A stretch of 64,000 nucleotides of DNA from Thermococcus onnurineus NA1. Lineage in GTDB: Archaea > Methanobacteriota_B > Thermococci > Thermococcales > Thermococcaceae. The notes under the pieces were generated by a model. The model saw only the letters and a list, made by a program, of their open reading frames with translations, did not search any database and had not been told where the DNA came from. Both the position numbers and the translations under genes were made by a program. Positions 27,022 through 34,858 of this stretch are shown piece by piece. The stretch lies in contig NC_011529.1 in assembly GCF_000018365.1 (NCBI RefSeq), forward strand, positions 62,001 through 126,000, read 5' to 3'. Numbering within the stretch: position 1 is the stretch's first letter; each line of letters begins with the position of its first letter.

Positions 27022-27109
27022 GCGGGGGTGCCCGAGCCTGGCCAAAGGGGGCGGACTTAAGATCCGCTGCCGTAGGGCTGCGCGGGTTCGAATCCCGTCC
27101 CCCGCACCA
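27022..27109 (+). tRNA. tRNA-Leu (TAA)
   Basis: Acceptor stem GCGGGGG/CCCCCGC, anticodon stem GCGGA/TCCGC with loop CTTAAGA (anticodon TAA), long variable arm (TGCCGTAGGGCTGCG) and encoded CCA. A TTTTTAATTT stretch about 30 bases upstream may be its promoter. The acceptor stem is the same as in the tRNA-Leu (CAG) gene at 23,452. Confidence 0.97.
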
Positions 27110-27167
27110 AAGCTTTAAAAGTGAGAAGGAATAGGTGTGTTGGATTCAAGATCATGGGGTGATTACG

Positions 27168-27326
27168 ATGGCGAGATTCCCGGAGGCTGAGGCCAGGATA
27201 TTTAGGAAGTACATCTGCATGCGCTGCGGTGCCACTAACCCGTGGAAGGCAAAGAAGTGCAGGAAGTGCGGCTACAAGGGCCTTCGCCCGAAGGCTAGGG
27301 AGCCGCGCGGTGGAATGGGACGCTGA
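27168..27326 (+). CDS. rpl40e: Large ribosomal subunit protein eL40 (L40e)
   Basis: The 52-residue protein has the zinc site CMRCG-X9-CRKCG and a very basic C-terminus ([16 protein letters not shown]), as in archaeal eL40, which has no ubiquitin part. ATG 27,168 follows GGGGTGATTACG. Its stop lies inside a terminator hairpin. Confidence 0.94.
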   Translation: MARFPEAEARIFRKYICMRCGATNPWKAKKCRKCGYKGLRPKAREPRGGMGR

Positions 27327-27350
27327 GGGCTTTAGCCCTCTTGTATTTCT
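27325..27350 (+). terminator. Hairpin-T terminator after eL40
   Basis: A perfect seven-base-pair stem GAGGGCT/AGCCCTC with a TT loop overlaps the eL40 stop codon and is followed by TTGTATTTCT. It ends the cluster before a region transcribed from the other strand. Confidence 0.65.
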
Positions 27351-27424
27351 CCATTTGGAGCTTTTCTTCGATATTTCATTGGCACTAGATGCCAGGGAGA
27401 TTTGAGAAATTTTGAGAAAAGCAT

Positions 27425-27751
27425 TTATTCCTTGAGTTTCAAGAGCATCTGCTCGAGAAAAGCTATCCCCTCTTTAAGGAGCTTCTCCCCCTCAGGCGTG
27501 AGCCTGTAGTACTTCCTTGAGGGCTTCCCGGTTTCGCTCTCTTGCCATTCCGCTGTTACGTAGCCGTCCTTCTCCAGCTTGTAGAGGACAACGTATGAGC
27601 TAACGGTTGCTGGTTCGAAATTAAACGCCTCTTTTATCCTTTCCTTCAGCTCGTAGGCGTACATTGGCCTCTCTCTGAGCAGGCGGAGGATGTAGAGCCA
27701 CAGAACCTCTTTGGTAATCTTATTTTTGAGTCTCTCCATGGGGCTCGTCAT
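27425..27751 (-). CDS. PadR-family transcriptional regulator
   Basis: The 108-residue protein has the PadR winged-helix: WLYILRLLRERPMYAYELKERI, PATVSSYVVLYKLEKDGYVTAEWQE and the wing GKPSRKYYRLTPEGEKLL, followed by a short dimerisation helix. Start at 27,751 (MTSP) or the internal ATG three codons later (MERLKNK). It is divergent from the FUN14 gene; the space between holds two exact 12-base direct repeats next to its own start and palindromes further on, consistent with autoregulation. The ligand is unknown. Confidence 0.85.
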   Translation of the reverse strand: MTSPMERLKNKITKEVLWLYILRLLRERPMYAYELKERIKEAFNFEPATVSSYVVLYKLEKDGYVTAEWQESETGKPSRKYYRLTPEGEKLLKEGIAFLEQMLLKLKE

Positions 27752-27763
27752 GCTCCCACTCCC

Positions 27764-27840
27764 AAACTTTTATGAAAACTTTTATGATCTACAAATATTT
27801 TGAAGTCGTTTAATTTAAACGTTTTGGGCAAAAACGTTTT
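27764..27840. promoter_or_regulatory. Operator-like region: exact tandem 12-mers and palindromes
   Basis: AAACTTTTATGA occurs twice head to tail at 27,764-27,775 and 27,776-27,787. A perfect 15-base palindrome CGTTTAATTTAAACG covers 27,807-27,821, and AAACGTTTT occurs at 27,818-27,826 and 27,832-27,840, the latter within the palindrome AAAACGTTTT. The region separates padR from the FUN14 gene and is likely the shared promoter and regulator target. Confidence 0.6.
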
Positions 27841-27875
27841 ATCTTCTATTGATGTAGGTGTCAGTGGTGGTGTGA

Positions 27876-28175
27876 ATGGATTTGAACCTAAATGCCATGA
27901 TTGGGGATATGGGTGTCGGTGGAATAGCAGGATTTCTGACAGGATTTGCTGTCAAAAAAGTCATGAAGTTGGCGATGGCCTTAATAGGCGCCTACCTGCT
28001 CAGCCTCTTCTGGCTTCAGCAGAAGGGAGTGATAACAATAAACACCGACAAACTCTTCAACCTCACTGGGGACCTAACGGCCCAGATAGCGTCCCTTGGC
28101 CAGAAAGTCCTTGGGATTCTGCCTGGAACCGGTGCATTCATAGCTGGCTTTTACCTAGGCTTCAGTAAAGGTTAA
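27876..28175 (+). CDS. FUN14 family membrane protein
   Basis: The 99-residue protein has the FUN14 family features: an N-terminal glycine-rich hydrophobic segment GGIAGFLTGFAVKKVMKLAM, then AYLLSLFWLQQKGVITIN, and a last membrane segment GAFIAGFYLGFSKG. Three membrane segments are likely. The family's molecular role in Archaea is unknown. It has a palindrome-rich promoter shared with the PadR regulator, so its expression may be controlled by that protein. Confidence 0.8.
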   Translation: MDLNLNAMIGDMGVGGIAGFLTGFAVKKVMKLAMALIGAYLLSLFWLQQKGVITINTDKLFNLTGDLTAQIASLGQKVLGILPGTGAFIAGFYLGFSKG

Positions 28176-28199
28176 ATTCTTCACTCCTATCTTTTATCC

Positions 28200-29522
28200 A
28201 TGAGCTACGAGCGCCGCGTTCTCCTGAGACATTCACTGGCATCGATAATTGCCCTGGGACTGACGGGAATCAGCAGATTTCTTTACAATGTAATCGTCTC
28301 CAGGAGGTTTGGTGTTGAAGAGCTCGGTCGGGCAAACTCCCTGATTTCGCAGGCCTTTTTTCTGGCGATTCCCCTGAGCTTCTTTGCGGTTGCCCTCGGG
28401 AAGTATGCATCGGAGTTCCTTGGAAGTAACAGGGAGGAGGCCGTTCGTTCAATCACGCTTCCCTCTTTTCTCCTCCCGTTGGCTGGTCTTCTGTTGCTTC
28501 CGTTTAACGTTTACCTCTCCCTTTTGGCGGTCTTTAGAGGGATACAGCTTACTATAAGGAACTTCCTCTATGGCATCCACCGCGGTGAGCACTACGCCTA
28601 TTTAATAACACTCGCCTTTTTGGGCTTCCTGACAGGCTTTTTGGTGCATGATGTCTTTGCTCCCTACTTGCTCTTTCTTGGGTTCATCTCTGCTTTTGCC
28701 CTTGTCTACTTGGTGAAATTTAACCTCATAGGAAGGCCCAGAAAGCGTGAACTTAAGCTTCTCCTATCCTACTCATCCTTTGCATTTCTCGGCACGCTTT
28801 CGGGTGTGTTTCTCATTCAGGGACCTTACTTCATGAGCGAATACCTCGCAGGGGCTGAAGTAGCAGGAAAAGTCTCTGCGGTTCTCTCGGCTGCATTCCT
28901 GCTCACTTATCTTCCCCAGGTGCTTCAGTCTGCTATAATGCCTCTCTTTTCCTATAAGTATGGAAAGAATGAGAATGAGTACATCAAGTTTTTAGCTGAG
29001 AAGACAACAAGGCTTTTAATTCTAGTAACTGGTGCGGCAATATTTGTTCTCATGCTCCTTGGTAGGGAGGTTCTGTCCTTCTTTTTCAGCTTTGATGTTG
29101 GTCCGGCTTTTTACATTGCCCTGATGGCGATGGAAGTTTACATTTCTTACAACCCGAGCATAGTTGCCCTCAATTCGACGGCCTACGTGAGAAACGGGAC
29201 GATTGTTGCACTTCTTGGTGCGGTTATTTCTTTCCTTTCGTGGCTTTATCTTATACCTCTCTCCGGTTCGATCGGCGTTATGCTTGGCCTTCTTTTGGGA
29301 TACTGGGTTATACTTATTGGCTCCGCCCACTACTCTCGCAAACTGCTTGGAATTTCTTGGGGGATATACAGTCCCCTCATCGTTGCCCTTGCCCTCCAGT
29401 CGCTGATCTTTCTGTCAAAAATTGCACTCCTAATTGGATTCCTCACTTTTTTAGCCTATGGGAGAAAAGATGTTAAAGAGATCCTGGGTCTGCTCAAATT
29501 TTTCCGTGGTAGAGAATCCTAA
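28200..29522 (+). CDS. Polysaccharide biosynthesis/flippase-type membrane protein
   Basis: The 440-residue product has 12 or more membrane segments and the features of the MOP/polysaccharide flippase superfamily: SLASIIALGLTGISRFLYNVIVSRRFGVEELGRANSL-type N-terminus split in two helices, and a C-terminal helix bundle. Such proteins flip lipid-linked glycans across the membrane, here possibly for S-layer glycosylation. ATG 28,200 starts soon after the FUN14 stop. The 3' end overlaps the convergent phosphoesterase-like gene by 29 bases. No glycosyltransferases lie nearby. Confidence 0.8.
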   Translation: MSYERRVLLRHSLASIIALGLTGISRFLYNVIVSRRFGVEELGRANSLISQAFFLAIPLSFFAVALGKYASEFLGSNREEAVRSITLPSFLLPLAGLLLLPFNVYLSLLAVFRGIQLTIRNFLYGIHRGEHYAYLITLAFLGFLTGFLVHDVFAPYLLFLGFISAFALVYLVKFNLIGRPRKRELKLLLSYSSFAFLGTLSGVFLIQGPYFMSEYLAGAEVAGKVSAVLSAAFLLTYLPQVLQSAIMPLFSYKYGKNENEYIKFLAEKTTRLLILVTGAAIFVLMLLGREVLSFFFSFDVGPAFYIALMAMEVYISYNPSIVALNSTAYVRNGTIVALLGAVISFLSWLYLIPLSGSIGVMLGLLLGYWVILIGSAHYSRKLLGISWGIYSPLIVALALQSLIFLSKIALLIGFLTFLAYGRKDVKEILGLLKFFRGRES

Positions 29523-30249
29523 TGAGCTCTTCTGGGAGGCCTTCCCTCTTTATCCTCTCCTCGACGAGCTTCTTGTCATAGTCTACTTCTATGAACTTGG
29601 TGTGAAGTGTATCGACGTCAACAAGGGCGAAGGTTGCCTTGTGCTCCCTTCCAGGTGGGAAGCCCACACTTCCTGGGCAGATAACCCTGCCGTATCTTGT
29701 CATAGCATTCACTGGGTACTTCGGTGAGGCGACGAGCAATATCTCGTAGTCCTTGACGGGCCTCATTATAGATTCATAATAGCTCGTCGGCTGGTCTGGA
29801 AGAACGACCCCTTCGAACGGGTTCAGGGGACTTCCATAGACTCCGAAGACGTCGTTCTTGCCGATCCTGTCCACAAGGTATACCGGCAGGTCGCGGATGA
29901 ATTCCCTCCCCTCGTGATCGAGTACTTCCCATGTGTGCTTGAGGGCCACTTTTATATGCATGGGAATGTCGAGCCTATTGATGTAGTCCGGACCTTCCGC
30001 GTGGGGATCGCTTGCCGCAATTATTTGGTCGAACTCGCCGCGGATGACCTTGACGGTGTCCTTCTTTATGAGGTCATCCAGAGTGTCGAGGACTTCCCTT
30101 GGATATGGGAAGAGTCCAATGATGTTCCCAAGGATGTAGTACTTCTCAATCTTATATCCTTCCTCTTTGAGCTCTTCAATCCTCTCAAGAGCCTTGGCGA
30201 GTGCTGGAAGGTTACCATTGATGTTTGCCAGAACAGCTACGTAGACCAT
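29494..30249 (-). CDS. Calcineurin-like phosphoesterase fold protein with replaced metal ligands
   Basis: The 251-residue product has the fold pattern of the MJ0936/YfcE metallophosphoesterases, but each metal motif is changed: DxHGN is NINGN (residues 9-13), GD is GN (LGNIIG), GNHD is GEFD, and the histidine of the GHTH region is SPKYP. The structural signatures VYGSPLNPF and CPGSVGFPPGREHK remain. It is probably not a phosphoesterase but a regulatory or binding protein. ATG 30,249 lies four bases after GGTGAT; in-frame ATG 30,255 is possible. Divergently upstream lies a small ORF on the same strand. Confidence 0.75.
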   Translation of the reverse strand: MVYVAVLANINGNLPALAKALERIEELKEEGYKIEKYYILGNIIGLFPYPREVLDTLDDLIKKDTVKVIRGEFDQIIAASDPHAEGPDYINRLDIPMHIKVALKHTWEVLDHEGREFIRDLPVYLVDRIGKNDVFGVYGSPLNPFEGVVLPDQPTSYYESIMRPVKDYEILLVASPKYPVNAMTRYGRVICPGSVGFPPGREHKATFALVDVDTLHTKFIEVDYDKKLVEERIKREGLPEELIRILYHGKI

Positions 30250-30324
30250 GGCCATCACCCCCCAACTTTTTTCTTACTCAAATTAACTAAAAATCGGAAA
30301 AATATTTAAAGGTTTCGGAAGGGT

Positions 30325-30408
30325 TCAGATTAGGAAGCGCTTTTTCTTCTTACGTCTTTTCTCAGAGTTTATACTTGCTATGTAGAGCAGGAGGGCGTCC
30401 TCCACCAT
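30325..30408 (-). CDS. Small basic protein, 27 residues
   Basis: A strong ribosome binding site AGGAGGTGAG stands five bases before an ATG that opens a 27-codon frame, MVEDALLLYIASINSEKRRK followed by a lysine/arginine-rich end. No family recognised. The context, a perfect binding site in an otherwise empty spacer, argues for translation. The size and the hydrophobic N-terminal helix followed by a basic patch resemble the 35-residue frame at 34,710. Evidence is limited to the site and the frame. Confidence 0.45.
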   Translation of the reverse strand: MVEDALLLYIASINSEKRRKKKKRFLI

Positions 30409-30665
30409 GCTCTCACCTCCTCTAGCTTTTTGTCTCGCAAAGTTTGATCAGGTGTTAGCCAGTAAAAGCGGACTGAATTGAGTTTGCACGTCTTTGTAAG
30501 TCTGGAGTTTAATGTGGATTTAACTCCAAATTGAGTGAGTGGGAGGTTTCTATGAGTGAAACACTATAAGACTTGCAATTGGGGAGTAAATCCACTGAAA
30601 GACGGTCATTCTAAAAGCGATATGAAAACCCTGATAAAACTCTGATCGGCAGAATTTTAGTGTGC
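30409..30665. other. Spacer with one hairpin, no clear gene
   Basis: These 257 bases lie between the small minus-strand frame and tRNA-Arg. An interrupted hairpin (GGAGTT/AACTCC plus AAT/ATT around GTGG) covers 30,504-30,527. I see no frame with a ribosome binding site and no C/D-box pattern. Confidence 0.4.
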
Positions 30666-30743
30666 TGGCGGACCGGCGGGGATTTGAACCCCGGACCTGC
30701 GGCTTAGGAGGCCGCCGCCCTATCCTAGCTAGGCTACCGGTCC
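30666..30743 (-). tRNA. tRNA-Arg (CCT)
   Basis: Read on the minus strand: acceptor stem GGACCGG/CCGGTCC, anticodon stem GCGGC/GCCGC with loop CTCCTAA (anticodon CCT), T loop GGTTCAAATCC and encoded CCA. A TATA-like element (TTTAAATACCC, minus strand, near 30,772-30,782) lies about 30 bases upstream. Confidence 0.97.
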
Positions 30744-30810
30744 ACTGCCCGCTATTCCCTCAAGGGGAAGGGTATTTAAAGTTTACGGTCTATTCTCTCC
30801 GGTGGTGAGG

Positions 30811-31263
30811 ATGGTGGATGAACTCGACCTCAGGATACTTTCCCTGCTCCAGCAAAATGCTCGTCTCTCCTACCGTGAGATAGCGCGCGAACTTAAAATT
30901 GCCGTTGGCACTGTCTACAATCGGATTAAGCGTATGGAGGAAGAGGGAATAATAAAAGGATTTGCACCAATCCTCGATTACGAGAAGCTTGGCTTCGGCC
31001 TTACGACCGTCATCGGGGTGAAAGCTCAGGGACGGAAAATCACCGAAATTGAACGGCAGATTGCCGAAAACGACAGGGTGATAATGGTCTACGACATAAC
31101 CGGTGAGTTCGATATTGTGGTTATCGCCAAGTTCAAAGACAGGGCTGATATGAATCGCTTTGTTAAGTGGCTCCTCTCGCTGGACGGTGTGGAAAAAACG
31201 AACACGAGCGTCGCCATGCAGGTGGTGAAAGAAGACCTAAGGCTCAAACTAACGGAGGACTAA
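30811..31263 (+). CDS. Lrp/AsnC-family transcriptional regulator
   Basis: The 150-residue protein has the N-terminal helix-turn-helix (DELDLRILSLLQQNARLSYREIARELKIAVGTVYNRIKRMEEEGI) and the C-terminal RAM ligand-binding domain (TGEFDIVVIAKFKDRADMNRF, MQVVKEDLRLKL). ATG 30,811 is chosen after GGTGGTGAGG. Thermococcales carry several such regulators of amino acid metabolism; the effector is not evident. Its last 15 bases overlap the convergent gene. Confidence 0.9.
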   Translation: MVDELDLRILSLLQQNARLSYREIARELKIAVGTVYNRIKRMEEEGIIKGFAPILDYEKLGFGLTTVIGVKAQGRKITEIERQIAENDRVIMVYDITGEFDIVVIAKFKDRADMNRFVKWLLSLDGVEKTNTSVAMQVVKEDLRLKLTED

Positions 31264-31575
31264 GATCTCCTCCATGAAGCGCTTTGCGAAGTCATCGAGG
31301 CTTTCCACCGGAAGTCTAACCTCTTTTCCGTTTACAGCCCCCTCGAATATCAGGTTTCTAGCCGTTATCTCCCTTATTCTCTCAAAATCAGAGTTTTCGG
31401 CTATCGTGTTTTCGAGAACCCTGTTGAATTCATCCTCGTTGACGGTTTTCACGACTCCCTCAATGACTATCTCTTTTCCGCACTCCTCGATGCTGCAGTG
31501 GAATGTGAAGGGGAGGCCGGGCTCGACCTCCACGGGAATCGTTAGGCCATCGACGTTGTAGATTAAAACCTTCAT
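31249..31575 (-). CDS. Conserved-looking hypothetical protein, 108 residues
   Basis: The product MKVLIYNVDGLTIPVEVEPG has no family I can name. It appears soluble, mixed alpha/beta, with one CSIEEC pair that could bind metal. The start at 31,575 overlaps nothing and lies six bases after the stop of the GfcR-like gene, so both are probably cotranscribed. It overlaps the end of the Lrp regulator by 15 bases. Confidence 0.7.
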   Translation of the reverse strand: MKVLIYNVDGLTIPVEVEPGLPFTFHCSIEECGKEIVIEGVVKTVNEDEFNRVLENTIAENSDFERIREITARNLIFEGAVNGKEVRLPVESLDDFAKRFMEEILVLR

Positions 31576-31580
31576 TTGGA

Positions 31581-32297
31581 TCACTCCAGCCTTATGAGGC
31601 TCTCCACTGGAATGTTGTACTCCTCCTTCAGGCGATCTATGATGTCCCCGACACTTATGAGGAAAAACATGCCGACTGGTTTCGCCCCTGCCTGTCTGCA
31701 CATTCCTAGGAGTGCCTTCTGAGTCTCACCGCTCCTAATGACGTCATCAACTATGAGGACATTTTCACCCTTTTTGAGTGCCCACTGTGGCAGATAGAGT
31801 GTCGTAACGCTTCCCGAAGCGCTTGGGACGTAACTGACCTCGTAGAACTTCTCGACGCCGACTTCTTTCTTCTTCTTGGCATATACAACATCGACGTTGA
31901 GCTCCCTCGCGATGTGAACACCAAGTGCTATTCCATCGGTTGCAGCAGTGAGAACCTTGTCAACGTTTTTGTCCATGTATCTGCTTGCAACGTCCTCCGC
32001 TATAAGGCTCATCAATGCCGTGTCGCTAAGAACTGGCATGTTGTCGAAAAAGCCGTACTCATCGAATTTTATCCTTCTTCTAACTTCCTCCTCGATGTTT
32101 ATATAAGGGAGCAGTAGCTCCAGGAGCTCTCTTGTTCTTTCAGTGCTCGGAAGGACCTTTCCCCTGACGTATCTGTTGAGGACTGTAATGGGGAGGCCCG
32201 TTATCTTAGAGAGCTCCTCGTAAGTGTAATTTTTCTTAAGCAGTCTGAGCACCCTGACAAGCCTGAGCTTTTCCTGAACCGACTTTAGCTGACTCAT
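31581..32297 (-). CDS. GfcR-like transcriptional regulator: helix-turn-helix plus PRTase domain
   Basis: The 238-residue product joins an N-terminal helix-turn-helix (about residues 5-60, YTYEELSKITGLPITVLNRYVRG) to a type I phosphoribosyltransferase domain with the PRPP-binding motif VLIVDDVIRSGET. This is the architecture of GfcR, the haloarchaeal sugar-degradation regulator, and of related OPRTase-like regulators. The PRTase part may sense a nucleotide or sugar phosphate and not catalyse. ATG 32,297 is five bases after GGAGGTGAG, a very strong site. Confidence 0.82.
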   Translation of the reverse strand: MSQLKSVQEKLRLVRVLRLLKKNYTYEELSKITGLPITVLNRYVRGKVLPSTERTRELLELLLPYINIEEEVRRRIKFDEYGFFDNMPVLSDTALMSLIAEDVASRYMDKNVDKVLTAATDGIALGVHIARELNVDVVYAKKKKEVGVEKFYEVSYVPSASGSVTTLYLPQWALKKGENVLIVDDVIRSGETQKALLGMCRQAGAKPVGMFFLISVGDIIDRLKEEYNIPVESLIRLE

Positions 32298-32351
32298 TCT
32301 CTCACCTCCGGTGGCCAAAAATTAACAAGAAAATGTATAAATATGTTTCGG

Positions 32352-32852
32352 TTACTCGCCTGTGTTCACAACTTTCCTGCGGTAATCTTCTATGACGTCT
32401 CCATATTCTCTGAGGAGGAATTCCTTTGTTACAGGCTCTCCGTCTGGATGGTTAATACCCGGGCAGAAGGAGTCTTTCTTGACGTAGACTTCCATTTTAT
32501 TCCCATGTTTCACGAAGACAAAAGGGTAGAGTCTGCACGCTAGAGGCCTGTGGTTATAGATTTTACACTTCAGGGTCCCTGGATCGAGAAAAACGCAGCC
32601 TCCGTCAAAGGGACGCTTTTTGAGGGCGTAGCTTAAGAACTTGTCCCCACGGTAGAACATCTTCTCATAATCAACGAATTCCCATGCGTTGTAGCCGAGT
32701 TCCTCTATCTGGGCTATATCTTCATCCCGAATCGGAATCTCCAGCTCGTAGCAGCATTTTCCACAGTTCTCAACACACTTAAATTTAAAGGTGGGATCGT
32801 ACTCCACCTTCAGCGTGTCGAGGTGGATGGTCGCGACCCACCTCTTCTCCAA
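32352..32852 (-). CDS. YkgJ-family cysteine cluster protein
   Basis: The 166-residue product has the conserved cysteine pattern of the YkgJ (CxCxxCC) family: FKCVENCGKCCYELEIPI near residue 25, then GCVFLDPGTLKCKIYNHRPLACRLYPF, and a last Cys near DSFCPG. The cysteines bind zinc or an iron-sulfur cluster. Start TTG 32,852 follows GGGGTGAAGG. It comes four bases after the RAM-domain gene, in an operon with SRP54. Function in the family is not settled. Confidence 0.85.
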   Translation of the reverse strand: MEKRWVATIHLDTLKVEYDPTFKFKCVENCGKCCYELEIPIRDEDIAQIEELGYNAWEFVDYEKMFYRGDKFLSYALKKRPFDGGCVFLDPGTLKCKIYNHRPLACRLYPFVFVKHGNKMEVYVKKDSFCPGINHPDGEPVTKEFLLREYGDVIEDYRRKVVNTGE

Positions 32853-32856
32853 GCCT

Positions 32857-33096
32857 TCACCCCCTGTAGGAGCTTGCTATGAGGGTCTCGGTCATCTCGA
32901 TGTTGCTTATTCTTCTGAGTATTTCGTCGTGGAACCTGTCAAGCTCCCCTATGTTCTCGACCTCCACACGGAGGATTATGTCGTACTCGCCGTAGACGCG
33001 GTATATTTCCTTAATGTGTTTTTCCCCCGCCAGGGCGTTGTAGACCTTTTCCTCAGTCCCGGGCTTAACAACAACTAGCACGAAGGCTTCTATCAT
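32857..33096 (-). CDS. Stand-alone Lrp/AsnC ligand-binding (RAM) domain protein
   Basis: The 79-residue product [20 protein letters not shown] is only the RAM effector domain of Lrp regulators, without the DNA-binding part; the motif [22 protein letters not shown] is typical. Such proteins form oligomers that bind amino acids and may modulate full-length Lrp regulators, one of which lies 2 kb away. Its start overlaps the SRP54 stop by four bases, so it is translated from the srp54 message. Confidence 0.9.
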   Translation of the reverse strand: MIEAFVLVVVKPGTEEKVYNALAGEKHIKEIYRVYGEYDIILRVEVENIGELDRFHDEILRRISNIEMTETLIASSYRG

Positions 33097-34439
33097 AGCC
33101 CAAACCCCCCGAGGTTAAACTTGCGGGCCATCTTGGAGAGTTTCCTTTTATCCATGCTCTTAAACATCTTCTTCATTTGATTGTACTGGTGAAGGAGCTC
33201 TCTTACCTCTTGGATGCTCGTTCCTGAACCGCGGGCAATCCTCTTTATCCTTGAGTAGTTGATTATCTCAGGATGCTCGAGTTCTTCCTCGGTCATTGAG
33301 TCCATTATGACCTTGAACTTCTTCAACCTTTCCTCTCCAACCCTGACAGCATCGTCCGGCAGGGAGTAGCCCATTCCCGGAATCATCTGGAGTATCTGCT
33401 TCAGCGGGCCCATCTTCTGCATAGCCTCAAGCTGGGCGTACATGTCCTTGAGGTTGAACTTGCCCTTAAGGAACTTCTCTAAGTCTTCCTCCCTGAATTC
33501 CTGCTGCTTCTGGAGTTCCTCAAATTTTTCGAGAAGGCCCTGAATGTCACCCAGACCAAGGAGCCTTGAGACGAACCTCTTGGGGTCGAAGGGCTCTAAA
33601 TCATCAATTCTCTCGCCCACACCGATGAACTTTATGGGTGCCCCAGTTGCTGCAACCGCCGAGAGCGCTCCACCACCCTTGGCGGAACCATCGAGCTTTG
33701 TAACAATTATTGAGCCTATTGGAGTGGCCTCTTTAAAGGCCAGCGCTTGATTGTAAGCCTGCTGACCGATGGTTCCGTCTATGACAAGGATTACCTCGTG
33801 GGGCTTTATGGCTGCGCTTATCTGTTTCATCTCCTCTATGAGGCTTTTCTCCTCCTTGTGCCTTCCTGCTGAATCCACGATGATTATGTCGACGCCCTTC
33901 TCTCTGAAGTGCTCGACGCCTTCCTTTGCGAGCTTTATTGCATCTTTCTCCTCGGGATCACCGAAAACCTCTATGCCGAAGGGTTCAACAAGCTGTTTGA
34001 GTTGCTGGTAAGCTCCTGGACGCCAGGTATCTGAACATACGAGACCGACTTTATAGCCCCTCTTCTGGAAGTATCTGGCGAGTTTTGCGATGCTGGTCGT
34101 TTTACCGGAACCCTGGATACCCACAGTCAGCAGAACCGTCGGCTTCTCCTTTATCTCGATGGGCTTAGCTTCCGTGCCAAGGAACTTCGTCAGTTCCTCG
34201 TAGACTATTTTAATTATGTGCTCCTTCTTTGAAACTCCCGTGGGAGGCTCTTCCTCCAGAGCCCTTTTTTCTATCCTCTTGGTTAAGTCGAGAACGAGTC
34301 TAACGTTAACGTCGGCCTGAATGAGTGCCCTTTGAATGTCTCGCACTACTTCCTTAATCGTCGCCTCATCAACGGTGCTTGAACGGGCGAGCTTTCTCAG
34401 GGCATTGTTGAGTGCCTTTCCAAGCTTTTCTAGGGCCAT
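33093..34439 (-). CDS. srp54: Signal recognition particle 54 kDa protein
   Basis: SRP54 binds the signal sequence of nascent proteins and the SRP RNA and delivers ribosomes to the membrane. The 448-residue protein has the N domain (residues 1-95), the GTPase G domain with P-loop GIQGSGKTT near residue 108, [17 protein letters not shown] and TKLDG, and the methionine-rich M domain (about 300-448). A TATA box (TTTATAAAC on the minus strand, about 34,467-34,475) precedes ATG 34,439. It opens the operon with the RAM and YkgJ proteins. Confidence 0.97.
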   Translation of the reverse strand: MALEKLGKALNNALRKLARSSTVDEATIKEVVRDIQRALIQADVNVRLVLDLTKRIEKRALEEEPPTGVSKKEHIIKIVYEELTKFLGTEAKPIEIKEKPTVLLTVGIQGSGKTTSIAKLARYFQKRGYKVGLVCSDTWRPGAYQQLKQLVEPFGIEVFGDPEEKDAIKLAKEGVEHFREKGVDIIIVDSAGRHKEEKSLIEEMKQISAAIKPHEVILVIDGTIGQQAYNQALAFKEATPIGSIIVTKLDGSAKGGGALSAVAATGAPIKFIGVGERIDDLEPFDPKRFVSRLLGLGDIQGLLEKFEELQKQQEFREEDLEKFLKGKFNLKDMYAQLEAMQKMGPLKQILQMIPGMGYSLPDDAVRVGEERLKKFKVIMDSMTEEELEHPEIINYSRIKRIARGSGTSIQEVRELLHQYNQMKKMFKSMDKRKLSKMARKFNLGGFGL

Positions 34440-34709
34440 CTTCTCCCACCGTAGTGATGGGGTTTCCAAAGTTTATAAACGGTTGGGTTGCTTTTCCCCG
34501 TTCTGATGTATTCTTTTGGCAAAAACGACCCGGTTAAATCCCTTTAAACTGTCCAATCTTGTTCATTTAATATCAAAAACCGTCATCATTGCTTTTTTGG
34601 GAGAATAGAGACATTCTAAGGGCATTTATGGAGTTTCAAGGTCTCATAAGGCTTTTAAACCTGAAATTTAGTTAGTATAAACTAGAGAGACCAAAAGGGG
34701 GTGAGAGAG
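34440..34709. promoter_or_regulatory. Divergent spacer between srp54 and a small ORF
   Basis: The spacer carries a minus-strand TATA box for srp54 (near 34,467-34,475) and a plus-strand AGTATAAAC element (about 34,674-34,682) about 30 bases before the small ORF at 34,710. The middle is AT-rich with no frame or RNA gene that I can support. Confidence 0.5.
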
Positions 34710-34817
34710 ATGATATGGATGACCGCACTCTACGAGTACATGCTCGAGAGGGAGATGAAGAGGAAAAGGAAGCCCATCCCAGAGGAGCTCGAGTACGTTG
34801 AGAGACTCATGGAGTGA
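34710..34817 (+). CDS. Small charged protein, 35 residues
   Basis: MIWMTALYEYMLEREMKRKR and a mixed charged end. The start is preceded by GGGGGTGAGAGAG and by a TATA element about 30 bases earlier, so both transcription and translation signals are in place. It likely forms a single amphipathic helix. I do not recognise a family. It resembles the 27-residue frame at 30,325-30,408 in size and helix-then-basic layout, though not clearly in sequence. Confidence 0.55.
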   Translation: MIWMTALYEYMLEREMKRKRKPIPEELEYVERLME

Positions 34818-34858
34818 TCTTATAAGTTCAAACCTTTTCTATTTCCCTTGGTGATGGT

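Noticed and set aside
29203-29476. Other-frame open frames at the end of the flippase gene
   Set aside because: The flippase frame is continuous and typical; these are shadows.
30409-30665. C/D-box small RNA in the spacer beside tRNA-Arg
   Set aside because: No RTGATGA and CTGA boxes at proper spacing; only one weak hairpin.
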